DNA of 33,804 nucleotides, taken from NCBI GenBank assembly GCA_905480645.1, contig CAJQRC010000052.1:1-33804 (forward strand), read 5' to 3'. Within the stretch, counting starts at the first letter, position 1. Each line of letters begins with the position of its first letter. A program made the position numbers and the translations under genes. A model generated the notes under the pieces. That model had not been told where the DNA came from. It was given only the letters and a program-made list of their open reading frames with translations, and searched no databases. The DNA is from an uncultured Tateyamaria sp. (lineage in GTDB: Bacteria; Pseudomonadota; Alphaproteobacteria; Rhodobacterales; Rhodobacteraceae). Positions 8,956 to 19,478 of this stretch are shown piece by piece.

Positions 8956-10062
8956 ATGACTACCGGTTTTTATTGGGATGAACGAACATTTTGGCATGGC
9001 GGTGGGAATTATACTTATACTTTACCGATCGGTGGCTTAGTTCAGCCCTTGGCCTCAGGTGGACTACCAGAAAACCCAGAGACCAAGCGCCGCCTCAAAA
9101 ATTTGATGGATGTGACAGGATTGATCGAGGAACTTGACGTATCTTCTGCTCCCTTCGCTACAAAAGAACAGCTACTACGTATTCATCCAGAATATTACTT
9201 AAAAGAATTCAAACGACTTTCTGATGCAAACGGTGGCGAACTTGGTCGACGAACACCTTTTGCATCGGGCGGTTATGAGTTATCAGCACTGTCAGCAGGC
9301 CTTTCGATTGCGGCTGTTAAATCGGTTATAGATGGTACTCATGAAAATGCCTACGCCTTAAGTCGCCCACCAGGTCACCATTGTTTACCAGATTTCCCAA
9401 ATGGATTTTGTCTTCTAGCAAATATTGCAATTGCCATTGAGACTGCGCAAGTCACATGTCCTAATCTGAAAGTTGCTGTTTTGGATTGGGACGTCCATCA
9501 TGGAAATGGTACAGAAGCGATCTTTTACAATAGAAACGATGTACTAACTATCTCTCTACATCAAGAGGGCAACTATCCTCTTGATACTGGTAAAATCAAA
9601 GATCGCGGAGAAGGTTCTGGCGAGGGTTTTAACATAAATTTACCGCTTCCGGCCGGCGCAGGTCACACGGCCTACCTTCACGCGTTGAAGCAAGTAGCTA
9701 TTCCAGCAATAGAAAATTTTTCTCCTGATCTCATTATTGTCGCCTGCGGTTATGATGCCAGCGCCATTGATCCTATGGCTCGCATGCTAGCCACCGCCAA
9801 AACATTCAAACAAATGACACAACAAATAAAAGACCTATCAAAACGTATATGTCGTGGTAAATTAGTGCTTGTACATGAAGGCGGTTATTCAGAAGCCTAT
9901 GTTCCTTTTTGCGGGCATGCAACAATACAAGCGCTGTCTGGCAGCGCTATTACCGCCCCCGATCCCTTTGCAGAAACATTTAACGTCAGACAACCCAGTC
10001 CACGGTTTGACGCATTCTTACTTAATGAAATTGACCGCATGGCTCAAATTCTAGATCTTTAA
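8956..10062 (+). CDS. Class II histone deacetylase-like amidohydrolase (HDAH family)
   Basis: This is a zinc amidohydrolase of the arginase/deacetylase superfamily that removes acetyl (or longer acyl) groups from an amine. The 368-residue length and the whole layout match bacterial class II deacetylases such as HDAH of Bordetella/Alcaligenes FB188, as I recall that sequence. The active site is complete: tandem His141-His142 in RPPGHH, zinc ligands Asp179 and His181 in LDWDVHHGNGTE, Asp267 in CGYDAS, and the transition-state Tyr311 in HEGGYSE. The ATG start has a strong site, AAGGAG, at 8944-8949. It is the first gene of an apparent three-gene operon with a nitroreductase and an EI24 membrane protein. 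The natural substrate (acetylated polyamine, small molecule or protein) cannot be told from sequence. Confidence 0.92.
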   Translation: MTTGFYWDERTFWHGGGNYTYTLPIGGLVQPLASGGLPENPETKRRLKNLMDVTGLIEELDVSSAPFATKEQLLRIHPEYYLKEFKRLSDANGGELGRRTPFASGGYELSALSAGLSIAAVKSVIDGTHENAYALSRPPGHHCLPDFPNGFCLLANIAIAIETAQVTCPNLKVAVLDWDVHHGNGTEAIFYNRNDVLTISLHQEGNYPLDTGKIKDRGEGSGEGFNINLPLPAGAGHTAYLHALKQVAIPAIENFSPDLIIVACGYDASAIDPMARMLATAKTFKQMTQQIKDLSKRICRGKLVLVHEGGYSEAYVPFCGHATIQALSGSAITAPDPFAETFNVRQPSPRFDAFLLNEIDRMAQILDL

Positions 10063-10101
10063 CCCCAAGAAACGTATTAAAAAGTAGAGAAGTTGTAGAA
10101 G

Positions 10102-10680
10102 ATGCCCACACCAAGTCCAGAAACCTTAAAATTTATGTTAACTCGTCGATCTCGTCCTGCCAAAACGCTAATAGCTCCATCACCGAATCGGGCTGAACTA
10201 AAGCAAATATTAACAGCGGCTGCTCGCACACCGGATCATGGTAAACTTGAGCCATGGCGTTTTATGGTTATAGAAAAAGCGGCCATGCTCCGGCTCGCTG
10301 AGATTGCCGAAAAACGGGGGGTGGCACTCAGTCTTGACCCAGAACAAATCATAAAAGGTCGTGCTCAATTTGATCAAGGCTTACTTGCAGTTGCTGTCAT
10401 AGAAGTACAAAAATTTTCCGTTAAAATTCCAGCTATAGAGCAAACTTATTCAACCGGCGCAGTATGCTTGGCCTTGTTGAATGCGGCGTTAGCAGCAGGA
10501 TGGGGCGCTAATTGGCTAAGTGGTTGGCCAAGCCACGATCGAGACTTCATGATTCAGGCTCTCAATCTAACAGATAACGAACGGATTGCAGGTTTTATCC
10601 ACATAGCAACAGAAAAAAGCATCCCATCAGAGCGACCTCGTCCTGATTTAAAAGCTATTACACAATGGGTTGAAAAATGA
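10102..10680 (+). CDS. Nitroreductase family protein (YdjA-like)
   Basis: This is a small FMN-dependent oxidoreductase of 192 residues. The N-terminal RRS motif (residues 15-17) and ARTPDHGKLEPWRFMVIE (41-58) are the FMN-contacting segments of the short, YdjA-type branch. The Gly/Trp-rich segment GWGANWLSGW (132-141) and the C-terminal IAGFIHIAT strand complete the fold. The family reduces nitro groups, quinones or enones with NAD(P)H; the physiological substrate is unknown. It begins 39 bases after the deacetylase, and its stop overlaps the start of the next gene (ATGA at 10677-10680), so it is the middle gene of an operon. Its ribosome site is weak (GAAG), which suggests dependence on upstream translation. 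Confidence 0.88.
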   Translation: MPTPSPETLKFMLTRRSRPAKTLIAPSPNRAELKQILTAAARTPDHGKLEPWRFMVIEKAAMLRLAEIAEKRGVALSLDPEQIIKGRAQFDQGLLAVAVIEVQKFSVKIPAIEQTYSTGAVCLALLNAALAAGWGANWLSGWPSHDRDFMIQALNLTDNERIAGFIHIATEKSIPSERPRPDLKAITQWVEK

Positions 10681-11396
10681 TCCTCACGTCATTTTTTTCA
10701 GCACTTGGTCAGATGGGGGATGCAAAATTTCGTAGGGTACTGTTACGCGGAATTTTTTGGGCAATTGCTTTATTAATTACAACAAGCTTTGGGTTGATTT
10801 GGCTCATTGGGACTTTAACAGCTGATAGTACCAGTATTCCGTGGGTCGGTGAGATCACTTGGTTTGATGAGGTCATCAGTTGGGGTGCATTCTTTTTATT
10901 TTTTGTTTCATCTGTTTTTTTGATGATGCCAGTTGCAACGATAATAACCTCGATGTTTCTTGACGAGGTAGCACAGGCGGTTGAAAATAAACATTATCCC
11001 ACCCTACCAGCAGCCCCAAAAGTTTCTTTTTTTGATACAGTGATAGAGTCATTCAACTTTTTAGGTGTACTAATAATTACAAATATTCTGGCCCTAATCT
11101 TTTACGCATTGTTCCCTCCCGCTACGATTTTTATATTCTGGGGACTAAATGGTTTCCTTCTCGGCAGAGAATATTTTACTCTTGCGGCAACGCGCCGCAC
11201 CAGTTCAAGTAACGCAAAAAAATTACGTAAGGCTCATGCTGGGTCAATTTGGTTGGCAGGTACATTAATGGCAATTCCACTTTCGATACCATTGATCAAT
11301 TTATTAATTCCAATCATTGGAGCAGCCACTTTTACACATCTTTTTCACAAAATCACAGCGGTGGCAGAGCTCGATCAAACCAGCTTAAATCGCTAA
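10677..11396 (+). CDS. EI24 domain (CysZ-like) membrane protein
   Basis: This is a 239-residue inner-membrane protein with about four to six hydrophobic segments separated by short amphipathic stretches, matching the EI24/CysZ family (COG2981-type). The N-terminal segment FFSALGQMGDAKFRRVLLRGIFW and the FWGLNGFLLGREYFTLAATRR motif in the second half are typical. CysZ in enterobacteria imports sulfate, but alphaproteobacterial EI24 proteins are only annotated by similarity, so sulfate transport is not claimed. Translation is coupled to the nitroreductase by an ATGA overlap. The last 44 bases overlap the opposite-strand DUF1467 gene tail-to-tail. Confidence 0.85.
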   Translation: MILTSFFSALGQMGDAKFRRVLLRGIFWAIALLITTSFGLIWLIGTLTADSTSIPWVGEITWFDEVISWGAFFLFFVSSVFLMMPVATIITSMFLDEVAQAVENKHYPTLPAAPKVSFFDTVIESFNFLGVLIITNILALIFYALFPPATIFIFWGLNGFLLGREYFTLAATRRTSSSNAKKLRKAHAGSIWLAGTLMAIPLSIPLINLLIPIIGAATFTHLFHKITAVAELDQTSLNR

Positions 11397-11628
11397 GAGA
11401 TATCCATCCTGACAAAATAACTCCTGCAATAAGTACCCAGAGTACTGCCGCAACCCAAGTCACAACCCATGCCTTACGTTTCAAATTGTGGACTTGTGGG
11501 GCACCCGCGTGGGTACCAGGCTCAATTTTGCCCAGATCACCTTGAGTTTGGACTTTAACTGGCAATGAAATTAGAAAACACATCCACCAAATCACAGCGT
11601 AAAGAACTAAGGCAGAGGTAATACCCAT
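11353..11628 (-). CDS. DUF1467 family small membrane protein
   Basis: This is a 91-residue protein with two membrane helices (residues about 2-20 and 54-76) separated by a polar loop containing LPVKVQTQGDLGKIEPGTHAGAP, the recognisable DUF1467 core. A longer reading frame opens at 11742, but that part is the end of mce in another frame. The ATG at 11628 is chosen because it follows the mce stop by one base (TGA-A-ATG) and homology starts there, which points to translational coupling. The function is unknown; in my memory the gene often follows mce in alphaproteobacteria. Its end overlaps the EI24 gene by 44 bases. Confidence 0.86.
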   Translation of the reverse strand: MGITSALVLYAVIWWMCFLISLPVKVQTQGDLGKIEPGTHAGAPQVHNLKRKAWVVTWVAAVLWVLIAGVILSGWISLSDLSWFDRALPPL

Positions 11629-11629
11629 T

Positions 11630-12034
11630 TCAAATCTGCTCCAATTCAACAAGACAGCCATTAAAGTCCTTAGGGTGTAAAAACAGAACCGGCTTACCAT
11701 GAGCACCAATCCTTGGTTCCCCAGTGCCCAAAACGCGCGCACCCGTTGCCTTCAGATGATCACGGGCCATCAGAATATCTTCCACCTCATAACATAGATG
11801 ATGAATCCCACCAGACGGGTTTTTTTCCAAAAATCCATTAATGGGACTATTTTCACCGAGCGGAGAAAGTAATTCTATTTTTGTGTTTGGCAGCTCAACA
11901 AATATTACCGTGACACCGTGACTGGGCTCGTTCTGAGGCGAACCAACCGTTGCCCCTAATGCACCACGATACTGCTCGGCAGCCGTCTCAAGATCAGGTA
12001 CTGCAATGGCAACATGGTTCAATCGTCCAATCAT
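11630..12034 (-). CDS. mce: Methylmalonyl-CoA epimerase
   Basis: The enzyme interconverts (2S)- and (2R)-methylmalonyl-CoA, linking propionyl-CoA carboxylation to methylmalonyl-CoA mutase and, in many alphaproteobacteria, serving the ethylmalonyl-CoA pathway. The 134-residue product is a vicinal-oxygen-chelate fold with two beta-alpha-beta-beta-beta repeats. The metal-site residues are present: His7 (RLNHVAIAV), Glu54 (KIELLSPLG), His78/His79 (GGIHHLCYEV) and Glu130 (CLVELEQI). The ribosome site AGGGG sits 6 bases before the ATG. It is followed after one base by a DUF1467 gene. No mutase or carboxylase gene is in this window. Confidence 0.94.
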   Translation of the reverse strand: MIGRLNHVAIAVPDLETAAEQYRGALGATVGSPQNEPSHGVTVIFVELPNTKIELLSPLGENSPINGFLEKNPSGGIHHLCYEVEDILMARDHLKATGARVLGTGEPRIGAHGKPVLFLHPKDFNGCLVELEQI

Positions 12035-12396
12035 AGTGATCCCCTAGTTATAAGTTTTGTTTGGTAAATATAAAGACAAGTCGACCATTCAAAGATACAT
12101 TTTAACGGTATATTATTCATCAAAATAAAGTAATTCACGCTACTACAAACAAAAAGCAAAAGAAATTCATTCCAAAATATTACTGTAGTGATAACAAAAT
12201 ATTCTTTGAGGGCCTTTACCACAAACGGATAAAGTTTGTTAAAAATTTCAAATATGCATTAAAAAACTGTAAAACTCATACCAAGATAAGCTATCGTTCC
12301 AAAGCTTGCAGCGTAGATTCCATTTAAAATTTTGGACACAAGTAATCAACTCGTAAAGTTCTTATTGATCGAAATATCTCATCTCCTGTTTTCTGT
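12035..12396. other. 362-base gene-free stretch between mce and aspS
   Basis: The stretch is strongly AT-rich. It must contain the mce promoter and the aspS 3' end, but I see no clear hairpin plus T-run and no recognisable RNA. A 63-codon open frame on the minus strand (12222-12031) reads through the mce start region, is rich in F/I/Y/L, has no ribosome site and is not believed. Confidence 0.5.
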
Positions 12397-14247
12397 TTAC
12401 TCTTGCGGAACCACACGGAGCCCTAATTCCATCAATTGATCACTCGTCGGGTAAGATGGTGCATCCATCATTTGATCTTCTGCACGTTGGTTCATTGGAA
12501 ACATAATAACTTCGCGAATGTTCTGTTCGCCCGCCAACAACATGACAATTCGGTCAATGCCAGCAGCACAACCACCATGAGGCGGCGCACCATATTGAAA
12601 TGCGTTGACCATACCTCCAAAGCGTTTGCGTACTTCATCGTTATCGTATCCAGCAATCTCGAATGCTTTAAACATAATTTCAAGACTGTGGTTTCGGATT
12701 GCACCGGAGACTAGTTCATACCCGTTGCATGCCAGATCATACTGATAACCTAATACTTTCAGCGGGTCGCCTTGCAAAGCTTCCATGCCACCCTGAGGCA
12801 TAGAAAATGGGTTATGTTCAAAGTCAATTTTACCGCTTTCTTCATCCTTTTCAAAAATTGGAAAATCAACGATCCAAGCAAAGGCAAAGCGGTTCTTATC
12901 CGTAATACCAAGCTCTTCGCCAATTACGCTGCGTGCACGGCCTGCTATGGCTTCGAATGATTTAGGTTTGCCACCTAAGAAAAAAGCTGCGTCGCCAACA
13001 TTAAGACCAAGTTGCAGGCGGATTGCTTCAGTACGTTCGGGACCAATATTCTTCGCCAGCGGACCTGCTGCTTCCATACCGCCAATTACTTCACCATCAG
13101 CCAGCTTCACCCTTGCCTCTTTTACGGTTATACCAAACTCTTGCGCAACAGAGTCTGCTGTCTTTTCGCGCCAGAATATGTATCCCATTCCCGGCAAACC
13201 TTCCTTCTGAGCATAAGCATTCATCCGATCACAGAATTTTCTGCTACCGCCAGAAGGAGCCGGAATAGCACGAATTTGAGTGCCTTCCTGTTCTAACAAT
13301 TTTGCAAAAATTGCAAACCCAGACCCTTTAAAATGGTCACTCACCACTTGCATCTTAATTGGATTTCGTAAATCGGGTTTATCAGAACCATACCAAAGTG
13401 CTGCATCGCGATAGCTTATTTGTGGCCATTCTGTATCCACAATTTGGCCATCACCAAATTTGCTAAAAAGAGCTATCAACACTGGCTGGATCATATCAAA
13501 AACGTCTTGCTGAGTAACAAAGCTCATTTCCAGATCAAGCTGGTAAAAGTCGGTTGGCGACCGATCCGCACGCGGGTCTTCATCACGAAAACAGGGGGCA
13601 ATCTGGAAATATTTGTCAAAACCAGACATCATTAGAAGCTGTTTGAACTGCTGAGGAGCTTGGGGTAGTGCATAAAATTTACCTGGGTGAAGACGCGAAG
13701 GTATCAAGAAGTCACGTGCACCCTCAGGAGACGAGGCCGTAATAATCGGTGTTTGATATTCTCGAAAACCCTGATCCCACATTTGCATGCGGATTGACGA
13801 CACGACATCAGATCTTAATTTCATATTGGATTGCATCTTTTCACGACGCAAATCCAAGTAACGGTATTTCAGCCGAGTTTCTTCTGGGTACTCTTGCTCA
13901 CCAAAAACCATCAGTGGTAGTTCATCAGCAGGACCAAGAACCTCAAGTTCTCGAACATAAACCTCGATTTCACCAGTAGGAAGTTTAGGATTGATAAGGT
14001 TTACATCACGTGCTTTTACCGTACCATCGATACGAATACACCATTCACTGCGCAATTTTTCAACTTCAGAAAATACAGCACTATCACCATCACAAAGCAC
14101 TTGGGTCACACCATAGTGATCACGCAAATCAATGAAGAGCACACCACCATGATCCCGTACACGGTGAACCCAGCCAGATAGGCGAACGGTATCGCCAATA
14201 TTCTCGAGGGTTAGCGCAGCGCAAGTATGAGTGCGGTAAACATGCAT
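12397..14247 (-). CDS. aspS: Aspartate--tRNA(Asp/Asn) ligase
   Basis: This is a cytoplasmic class IIb synthetase of bacterial type, 616 residues, with an N-terminal OB anticodon-binding domain, a catalytic core with the bacterial GAD insertion, and class II motifs. Motif 2 is [19 protein letters not shown]. Motif 3 is [22 protein letters not shown] near the C terminus. In the OB domain, [11 protein letters not shown] carries His33 where discriminating enzymes such as E. coli have Leu (RDLGS). That His marks the non-discriminating bacterial AspRS class, which also makes Asp-tRNA(Asn) for later amidation by GatCAB. The ATG has AGGGA 8 bases upstream. It is a single-gene unit with gene-free DNA on both sides. 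Confidence 0.96.
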   Translation of the reverse strand: MHVYRTHTCAALTLENIGDTVRLSGWVHRVRDHGGVLFIDLRDHYGVTQVLCDGDSAVFSEVEKLRSEWCIRIDGTVKARDVNLINPKLPTGEIEVYVRELEVLGPADELPLMVFGEQEYPEETRLKYRYLDLRREKMQSNMKLRSDVVSSIRMQMWDQGFREYQTPIITASSPEGARDFLIPSRLHPGKFYALPQAPQQFKQLLMMSGFDKYFQIAPCFRDEDPRADRSPTDFYQLDLEMSFVTQQDVFDMIQPVLIALFSKFGDGQIVDTEWPQISYRDAALWYGSDKPDLRNPIKMQVVSDHFKGSGFAIFAKLLEQEGTQIRAIPAPSGGSRKFCDRMNAYAQKEGLPGMGYIFWREKTADSVAQEFGITVKEARVKLADGEVIGGMEAAGPLAKNIGPERTEAIRLQLGLNVGDAAFFLGGKPKSFEAIAGRARSVIGEELGITDKNRFAFAWIVDFPIFEKDEESGKIDFEHNPFSMPQGGMEALQGDPLKVLGYQYDLACNGYELVSGAIRNHSLEIMFKAFEIAGYDNDEVRKRFGGMVNAFQYGAPPHGGCAAGIDRIVMLLAGEQNIREVIMFPMNQRAEDQMMDAPSYPTSDQLMELGLRVVPQE

Positions 14248-14298
14248 GTTTTATTCCCTATCATGGTCTAAGCGTCATCCAGCTTAAATATTGGCGCA

Positions 14299-14327
14299 GG
14301 TACAACGCCCGTGACAGAAAAAGTCAA
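14299..14327 (-). promoter_or_regulatory. Possible aspS promoter
   Basis: Read on the minus strand, TTGACT (14327-14322) is followed after 17 bases by TGTACC (14304-14299), about 50 bases before the aspS ATG. The -35 is a good match; the -10 is weak (three of six). Alphaproteobacterial housekeeping promoters often look like this, but this is a pattern match only. Confidence 0.35.
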
Positions 14328-14454
14328 GGCAACAACAGGTGTTTGCCTACAAAATGCTAAACTTGTTGCGAGAGCCACGAAGTAGAGCAATTAGAATACT
14401 GCTGATAAATTTTTAGCACCCCATCCCTTTGGTTTAAGAGTTAAATGCGTTGGT

Positions 14455-14484
14455 GAGTAACACGGACTAAAAAGTCCATGTTAC
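14455..14484 (-). terminator. Hairpin downstream of katG
   Basis: A 13-base stem (14455-14467 with 14472-14484) has a 4-base loop and begins 18 bases after the katG stop. On the minus strand the one irregular pair is G.U, so the katG transcript forms an unbroken stem with a UUUU loop. On the plus strand the same position is a C.A mismatch, so the structure fits katG RNA best. No T-run follows the stem, so it may be a rho-dependent end or a 3' stabilising hairpin rather than an intrinsic terminator. Confidence 0.55.
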
Positions 14485-14502
14485 TTAAACAATTATATTC
14501 TT

Positions 14503-16731
<2,229 letters not shown>

Positions 16732-16901
16732 TTAACCAATTATAAGATAATTTAGCTAGGCACTTAACCTCCCTAGATATCTCTGAATTTTATTAGATTT
16801 AATAAGTGAACTTTAATCTGAGAACCTTCAAACTAAAACACTCATAAAATTTATCCACCGTTTATTTTTCCAGACCTTTCCAATAGTATCAAGCAATATT
16901 G

Positions 16902-16930
16902 ATAAGATTAAGTTGCATTTTTTATCTTAT
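16902..16930. promoter_or_regulatory. Inverted repeat between katG and the oxyR remnant, possible LysR-type operator
   Basis: ATAAGAT (16902-16908) and ATCTTAT (16924-16930) form a perfect 7-base inverted repeat with a 15-base spacer, 20 bases before the start of the oxyR remnant. OxyR and other LysR regulators bind interrupted dyads in divergent promoters of this kind. With the regulator gene dead it may be a relic or be used by another regulator. The AT-rich context makes chance occurrence possible. Confidence 0.3.
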
Positions 16931-16949
16931 TCACAGGATTCACCGACGA

Positions 16950-17865
16950 ATGAATCTCATTTACACAGTTCTTCTATTTTAGTGCACTCACTCATTAGTC
17001 GTACTTCGGACGCGCTGCAGACGTATGTCCGATTTCTCAACCGGATTTATCTGTTCAAATTTAAGAACTGAAAGGCACATAGGGTATAGCCTTGTTTGAA
17101 CGTGGGCCAAGATTTGTAAGGCTTACAACACTTGGCGAGAAATTTAGCCAACGTGTAAACATCATTTCACGAGCGGTCGATAAACTTAGCGGCCTAGCTC
17201 GTGATGCGCAAACTGGACTTGGAAAGACCATCAGATTGTTATCATACCGACTAGTGCACCGTATTTATTGCCCAGCCCAATTAGAACACTGGCACATTAT
17301 CAACCAGAGCTCGAGATACTATTGGCAAAACAGATACTTCATGTATTACCAAGAAGTTACAACCTGGCAAGATTTAAACAGCTATTTTATCATAATCAAT
17401 TTATGATCATTCACTTTTGGAAACCGAGCTCTGTACTAAGGATCTTGTTCTAGCTTGCCAGACGAAGGACGCCAACTTACCAATACCTAGCCAGAAAGGA
17501 TTACACGGTATGCGGCTTATGCTGCTGGAAGAAGGACACTACTTTCGAGGTCAAACACTGGCATTTTGCAATGTCAGCAACATTGGGTACGCACCGATTT
17601 AGACCGCACGTCCTGAGCTGATATGGTGCAAATGGGTAGAGTAGGGATTAGACTTACTCTTATTCTCGGGATGGCTATCAAAATAAAAATAAAATCAGCA
17701 CCTTTGAGCATAACACGTTTTCGAAAGACACGACCAACCCGTACAGTAGGGACGCATTGGCGCAAGAATAATCCGTTAGGTGGCCAATTTTTTCAGCTCG
17801 GGAAGGCTATTCAGAATTGCACAAACCATCATAAAGGCGATACAGTTCCAACGTTACTCTATTAA
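16950..17865 (+). pseudogene. oxyR: Decayed LysR-type hydrogen peroxide regulator (oxyR remnant)
   Basis: OxyR family homology is recognisable from end to end but spread over several frames. The start ATGAATCTC is at 16950. After a one-base shift, frame 1 reads TQFFYFSALTH, a stop (16996-16998), then FGRAADVCPISQPDLSVQI, a stop (17062-17064), ELKGT, a stop (17080-17082), and GIALFERGPRFVRLTTLGE. That is the OxyR winged-helix region and linker. A shift near 17238 gives IIPTSAPYLLPSPIRTLAH and QPELEILLAKQ. Later pieces are ELCTKDLVLACQTKDA and LMLLEEGHYFRGQTLAFC (around 17425-17570), then MVQMGRVGIRLTLILGMAI and TRTVGTHWRKNNP, ending at the stop at 17863-17865. At least three stops and several frameshifts rule out function. 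It is divergent from intact katG, the classical oxyR/katG arrangement. Confidence 0.9.
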
Positions 17866-17973
17866 ATAGACTGCCAAGATGTGGTGTGTTTAAAACTGTT
17901 TTTGATATACAATCTGTTCTACCACACTGATATAAAATGAATAACGGCGATGGTTCTGGCTTTTTATTATTAC

Positions 17974-18005
17974 TTAGTACCAGATTGAATTCTGCGTAAT
18001 ACCAG
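17974..18005 (-). promoter_or_regulatory. Candidate TauR operator upstream of tauR (reverse orientation)
   Basis: TTAGTACCAG (17974-17983) and GTAATACCAG (17996-18005) are direct repeats with starts 22 bases apart. Their reverse complements, CTGGTACTAA and CTGGTATTAC, resemble the CTGG-N3/4-TAA repeats found between tauR and xsc. They end 14 bases before the tauR ATG, a position suited to autorepression. A plausible -10, TATAAA, lies upstream at 17931-17936. The orientation points away from tauR. Confidence 0.5.
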
Positions 18006-18019
18006 AATAGTAATCTTGA

Positions 18020-19477
18020 ATGGCCCTACCAGTAGAAACCTTTTTTCTCACACCCAATCATCAGGGTACTCTGCAAAGCCAGGTACAACAAATGATTGCA
18101 CACGGCATCCTATCAGGCCGCTTTGACGCTGGAGAAAAACTACCTTCGACCCGTAAATTGGCGCATCACCTTGGTATTAGCAGAATTACCGTCACGTTAG
18201 CCTACACAGAGCTTGTTGCATCAGACTACTTAACTGCACGTGACCGTTCGGGCTATTTCGTCTCAACAAATGCGCCTGTGCCACCAATTTATAATCCACA
18301 GCAAACGACCAACGACGTTGTGGATTGGAGCCGCGCTATTGGTCAAAAGTTTTCCGGTGGGCAAGTTTTGAACAAACCAGCAGACTGGGCCCAATTTCGT
18401 TATCCATTTATTTACGGTCAGACTGACCCAAAATTGTTTGATCATGCGAACTGGCGGCAATGTGCCATTCAGGCGTTAGGGCAGCGCAACTTTACTGCAC
18501 TTACGTCAGACTACTACGATCAGGACGACCCCCAGCTCATCGAATTCATTCAACGCAATACTCTCCCAAGGCGCGGCATTACAGCAAATGCTAATCAAAT
18601 TCTGATTACGTTGGGTGCCCAAAATGCACTTTGGTTAACCGCACAAGTACTTTTAACTCAGCGTCGCACTGCAGCCTTTGAGGACCCATGTTACCCTGCG
18701 CTGCGTGAGGTGTTAACGCAATCGCGCTGTCACATGGCACCGGTACGTGTTGACCGCGATGGACTACCAACAGACGCCATTCCTCCAAACACAGATGTTA
18801 TTTTTACCACCCCAAGTCATCAATGCCCAACTACTGCAACAATGCCTATGGAGCGTAGACAGGAACTCTTAGACAAAGCGCATAATCTTGACGCATTAAT
18901 TGTTGAGGATGATTACGAGTTCGAAATGTCTTTTCTCGAGCCACCCTCTCCCGCCCTCAAATCAATGGATGTAGACGGGAGGGTAATATACGTGGGCAGC
19001 TTTTCGAAATCATTATTCCCTGGGATGCGGCTAGGTTATTTAGTAGGATCAGAGCCTTTTGTCCGTGAGGCCCGTGCATTGCGTACATCAGTTTTACGCC
19101 ATCCGCCCGGACACATTCAAAGAACGGCAGCCTATTTTTTATCAATGGGACACTACGATGCACAAATCCGGAAGATGAGTGCTGCAATGCATACACGTCG
19201 CGAGGAAATGCAGACTGCCATCACAACATATGGATTGGAAATTGCCGGGCAAGGCGCGTTCGGTGGATCCTCATATTGGATGCGAGCCCCAGCCCGCATT
19301 GATACGAGAACACTCGCCTCAAAGCTCAAAACAAATGGTGTTTTAATTGAACCTGGTCACGCTTTCTTTACTAACCCTGAAGATACAAGAAGCTACTACC
19401 GATTAGGTTACTCCTCGATCCAAACTGACCGTATTAACCCAGGAATTGCTCTTATAGCGGAGCAAATTAGATCTTGA
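18020..19477 (+). CDS. tauR: TauR, MocR-family PLP-dependent transcriptional regulator of taurine/sulfonate genes
   Basis: This is a 485-residue MocR protein: an N-terminal GntR-type winged helix (residues about 15-82, with ILSGRFDAGEKLPSTRKLA and ISRITVTLAYTELV) fused to an aminotransferase-fold domain. The pyridoxal phosphate lysine is Lys330 in GSFSKSLFPGMRLGY. The cofactor-phosphate and ring contacts (ITLGAQNAL, VEDDYEFE) are present, so it should bind PLP and sense an amine. Position directly before xsc-pta-soeABC identifies it as TauR, known in Rhodobacter capsulatus as the activator of taurine genes. The ATG has only a weak ribosome site. Candidate operators lie just before it and just after it. 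The link to taurine is from context plus family; other MocR proteins look similar. Confidence 0.88.
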   Translation: MALPVETFFLTPNHQGTLQSQVQQMIAHGILSGRFDAGEKLPSTRKLAHHLGISRITVTLAYTELVASDYLTARDRSGYFVSTNAPVPPIYNPQQTTNDVVDWSRAIGQKFSGGQVLNKPADWAQFRYPFIYGQTDPKLFDHANWRQCAIQALGQRNFTALTSDYYDQDDPQLIEFIQRNTLPRRGITANANQILITLGAQNALWLTAQVLLTQRRTAAFEDPCYPALREVLTQSRCHMAPVRVDRDGLPTDAIPPNTDVIFTTPSHQCPTTATMPMERRQELLDKAHNLDALIVEDDYEFEMSFLEPPSPALKSMDVDGRVIYVGSFSKSLFPGMRLGYLVGSEPFVREARALRTSVLRHPPGHIQRTAAYFLSMGHYDAQIRKMSAAMHTRREEMQTAITTYGLEIAGQGAFGGSSYWMRAPARIDTRTLASKLKTNGVLIEPGHAFFTNPEDTRSYYRLGYSSIQTDRINPGIALIAEQIRS

Positions 19478-19478
19478 G

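Larger units (their letters stand above)
14248..14502. other. Gene-free stretch between aspS and katG
   Basis: These 255 bases hold the candidate aspS promoter (14299-14327) and the hairpin at 14455-14484 downstream of katG. Nothing else was recognised, and there is no tRNA-like structure. Confidence 0.5.

Noticed and set aside
12031-12222. 63-codon minus-strand ORF upstream of mce
   Set aside because: It overlaps the mce start region, has no ribosome site and is an F/I/Y/L-rich translation of AT-rich spacer.
17268-17865. Several short plus-strand ORFs between katG and tauR as separate small genes
   Set aside because: Each matches a successive part of OxyR, so they are pieces of one pseudogene.
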